A stretch of DNA of 64,000 bases, from positions 2,691,001-2,755,000 of the forward strand of contig JBBBDQ010001294.1 in NCBI GenBank assembly GCA_037127315.1. The letters run 5' to 3'. A model generated the notes under the pieces. The model saw only the letters and a program-made list of their open reading frames with translations, was not told the DNA's origin and searched no databases. The position numbers and the translations under genes were made by a program. The DNA comes from Ascarosepion bandense. Its lineage: Eukaryota; Mollusca; Cephalopoda; Sepiida; Sepiidae. How positions within the stretch are numbered: the stretch's first letter is position 1; the number at the start of each line of letters is the position of its first letter. This document shows positions 63,768 to 64,000 of this stretch, one piece after another.

Positions 63768-64000
63768 CTCACTCAGTTAAGTGCCATACATGATACACAC
63801 TTGGGTGATCATGTCTTGAAAGAGACATGACTGACTGGGCAAAAAATTATCCCACAGTAAATTGTCATTACTTTCTGCGGTGGATTGGTTGCCAACCAAG
63901 GCTATAGAACCCAATCTCTCCTGTTATTTAATCCATAACTTGAGGGAAGAGATGGATTAATACCTTTCCCAAGGATATTTGCACATAAGTGAATGCAAGG
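63768..64000 (-). mobile_element. T1 SINE running off the right edge
   Basis: CACTCAGTTAAGTGCCATAC (terminus, reverse) through CATTACTTTCTGCGGTGGAT and CCTTTCCCAAGGATATTTGC to the window end. The head, if present, lies outside the window. Confidence 0.85.

Noticed and set aside
1..64000. Bacterial or viral contamination
   Set aside because: LINEs, SINEs, MITEs and microsatellites run through the whole window with no prokaryotic gene organisation or viral genes.

Overview
The window is non-coding, repeat-saturated animal DNA. It is A+T-rich and full of (TA)n, (GT)n, (CT)n and (GATA)n microsatellites. It has no operons, no long host ORFs and no bacterial-type signals. The many tRNA-derived SINEs, the two abundant LINE families and the microsatellite style are what I would expect of a cephalopod mollusc, most likely an octopus. 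That assignment is inference from general knowledge, not a database match. I recognise no host protein-coding gene with confidence. The window is best read as intergenic or giant-intron sequence.

Two LINE families dominate. LINE-A is a Jockey/CR1-superfamily-like element with an RT carrying a YADD box, a conserved C-terminal tail and a 3' end of the form 'agtggc..gccttgcttggggtga' plus poly(A). Copies lie at about 2.2, 2.4, 10.9, 13.7, 21.8, 23.3, 27.4, 34, 34.6-36.6 (one copy nested in another), 44.4, 45.7 and 47.9 kb. LINE-B is RTE-like, ends in a (GAA)n tail rather than poly(A), and is nearly always present only as its 3' end. Copies lie at about 2.3, 13.3, 16.9, 24.5, 25.6, 26.4, 41.1, 44.6, 48.4, 48.6 and 61.4 kb. 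A decayed RT of a third type lies at 2.6-3.8 kb, a broken mariner/Tc1-type transposase at 37.3-38.0 kb, and a transposase-like helix-turn-helix scrap at 23.75 kb. Short elements include a full-length tRNA-derived SINE (T1, many copies), shorter tRNA-like families (T2, T3, T4), an unassigned repeat (R4), a hAT-type MITE with a perfect 8-bp target duplication, and several fold-back or palindromic elements.

Layout. 1-5 kb: mixed TE debris, including a SINE with a 5S rRNA-like head split by the MITE. 5-13 kb: a candidate solo LTR, an inverted-repeat element, headless SINEs, minisatellites, and a possible minus-strand promoter plus 5' exon at 9.07-9.28 kb. 13-28 kb: LINE fragments, telomere-like repeats around a SINE at 16 kb, and a GATA microsatellite. 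28-34 kb: palindromes, SINEs and a 600-bp polypyrimidine tract. 34-47 kb: nested LINEs, the transposase, a second 5S/tRNA-headed SINE and a 0.95-kb fold-back element. 48.5-60.55 kb: a LINE-B copy running directly, in register, into an 11.2-kb tandem array of about 70 copies of a 160-bp unit. 60.5-64 kb: another LINE-B whose 3' end is triplicated, then SINEs.

The most notable system is this satellite. Each 160-bp unit is roughly 108 bp of the LINE-B 3' terminus plus roughly 52 bp of AT-rich sequence, so the array looks like a satellite born from a retrotransposon tail. A second, older 3-copy tandem of LINE-B tails about 0.5 kb beyond the array suggests that tail duplication happened more than once. 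Second in interest is a SINE arrangement with a 5S rRNA-like segment directly upstream of a tRNA-like head, seen twice on opposite strands.
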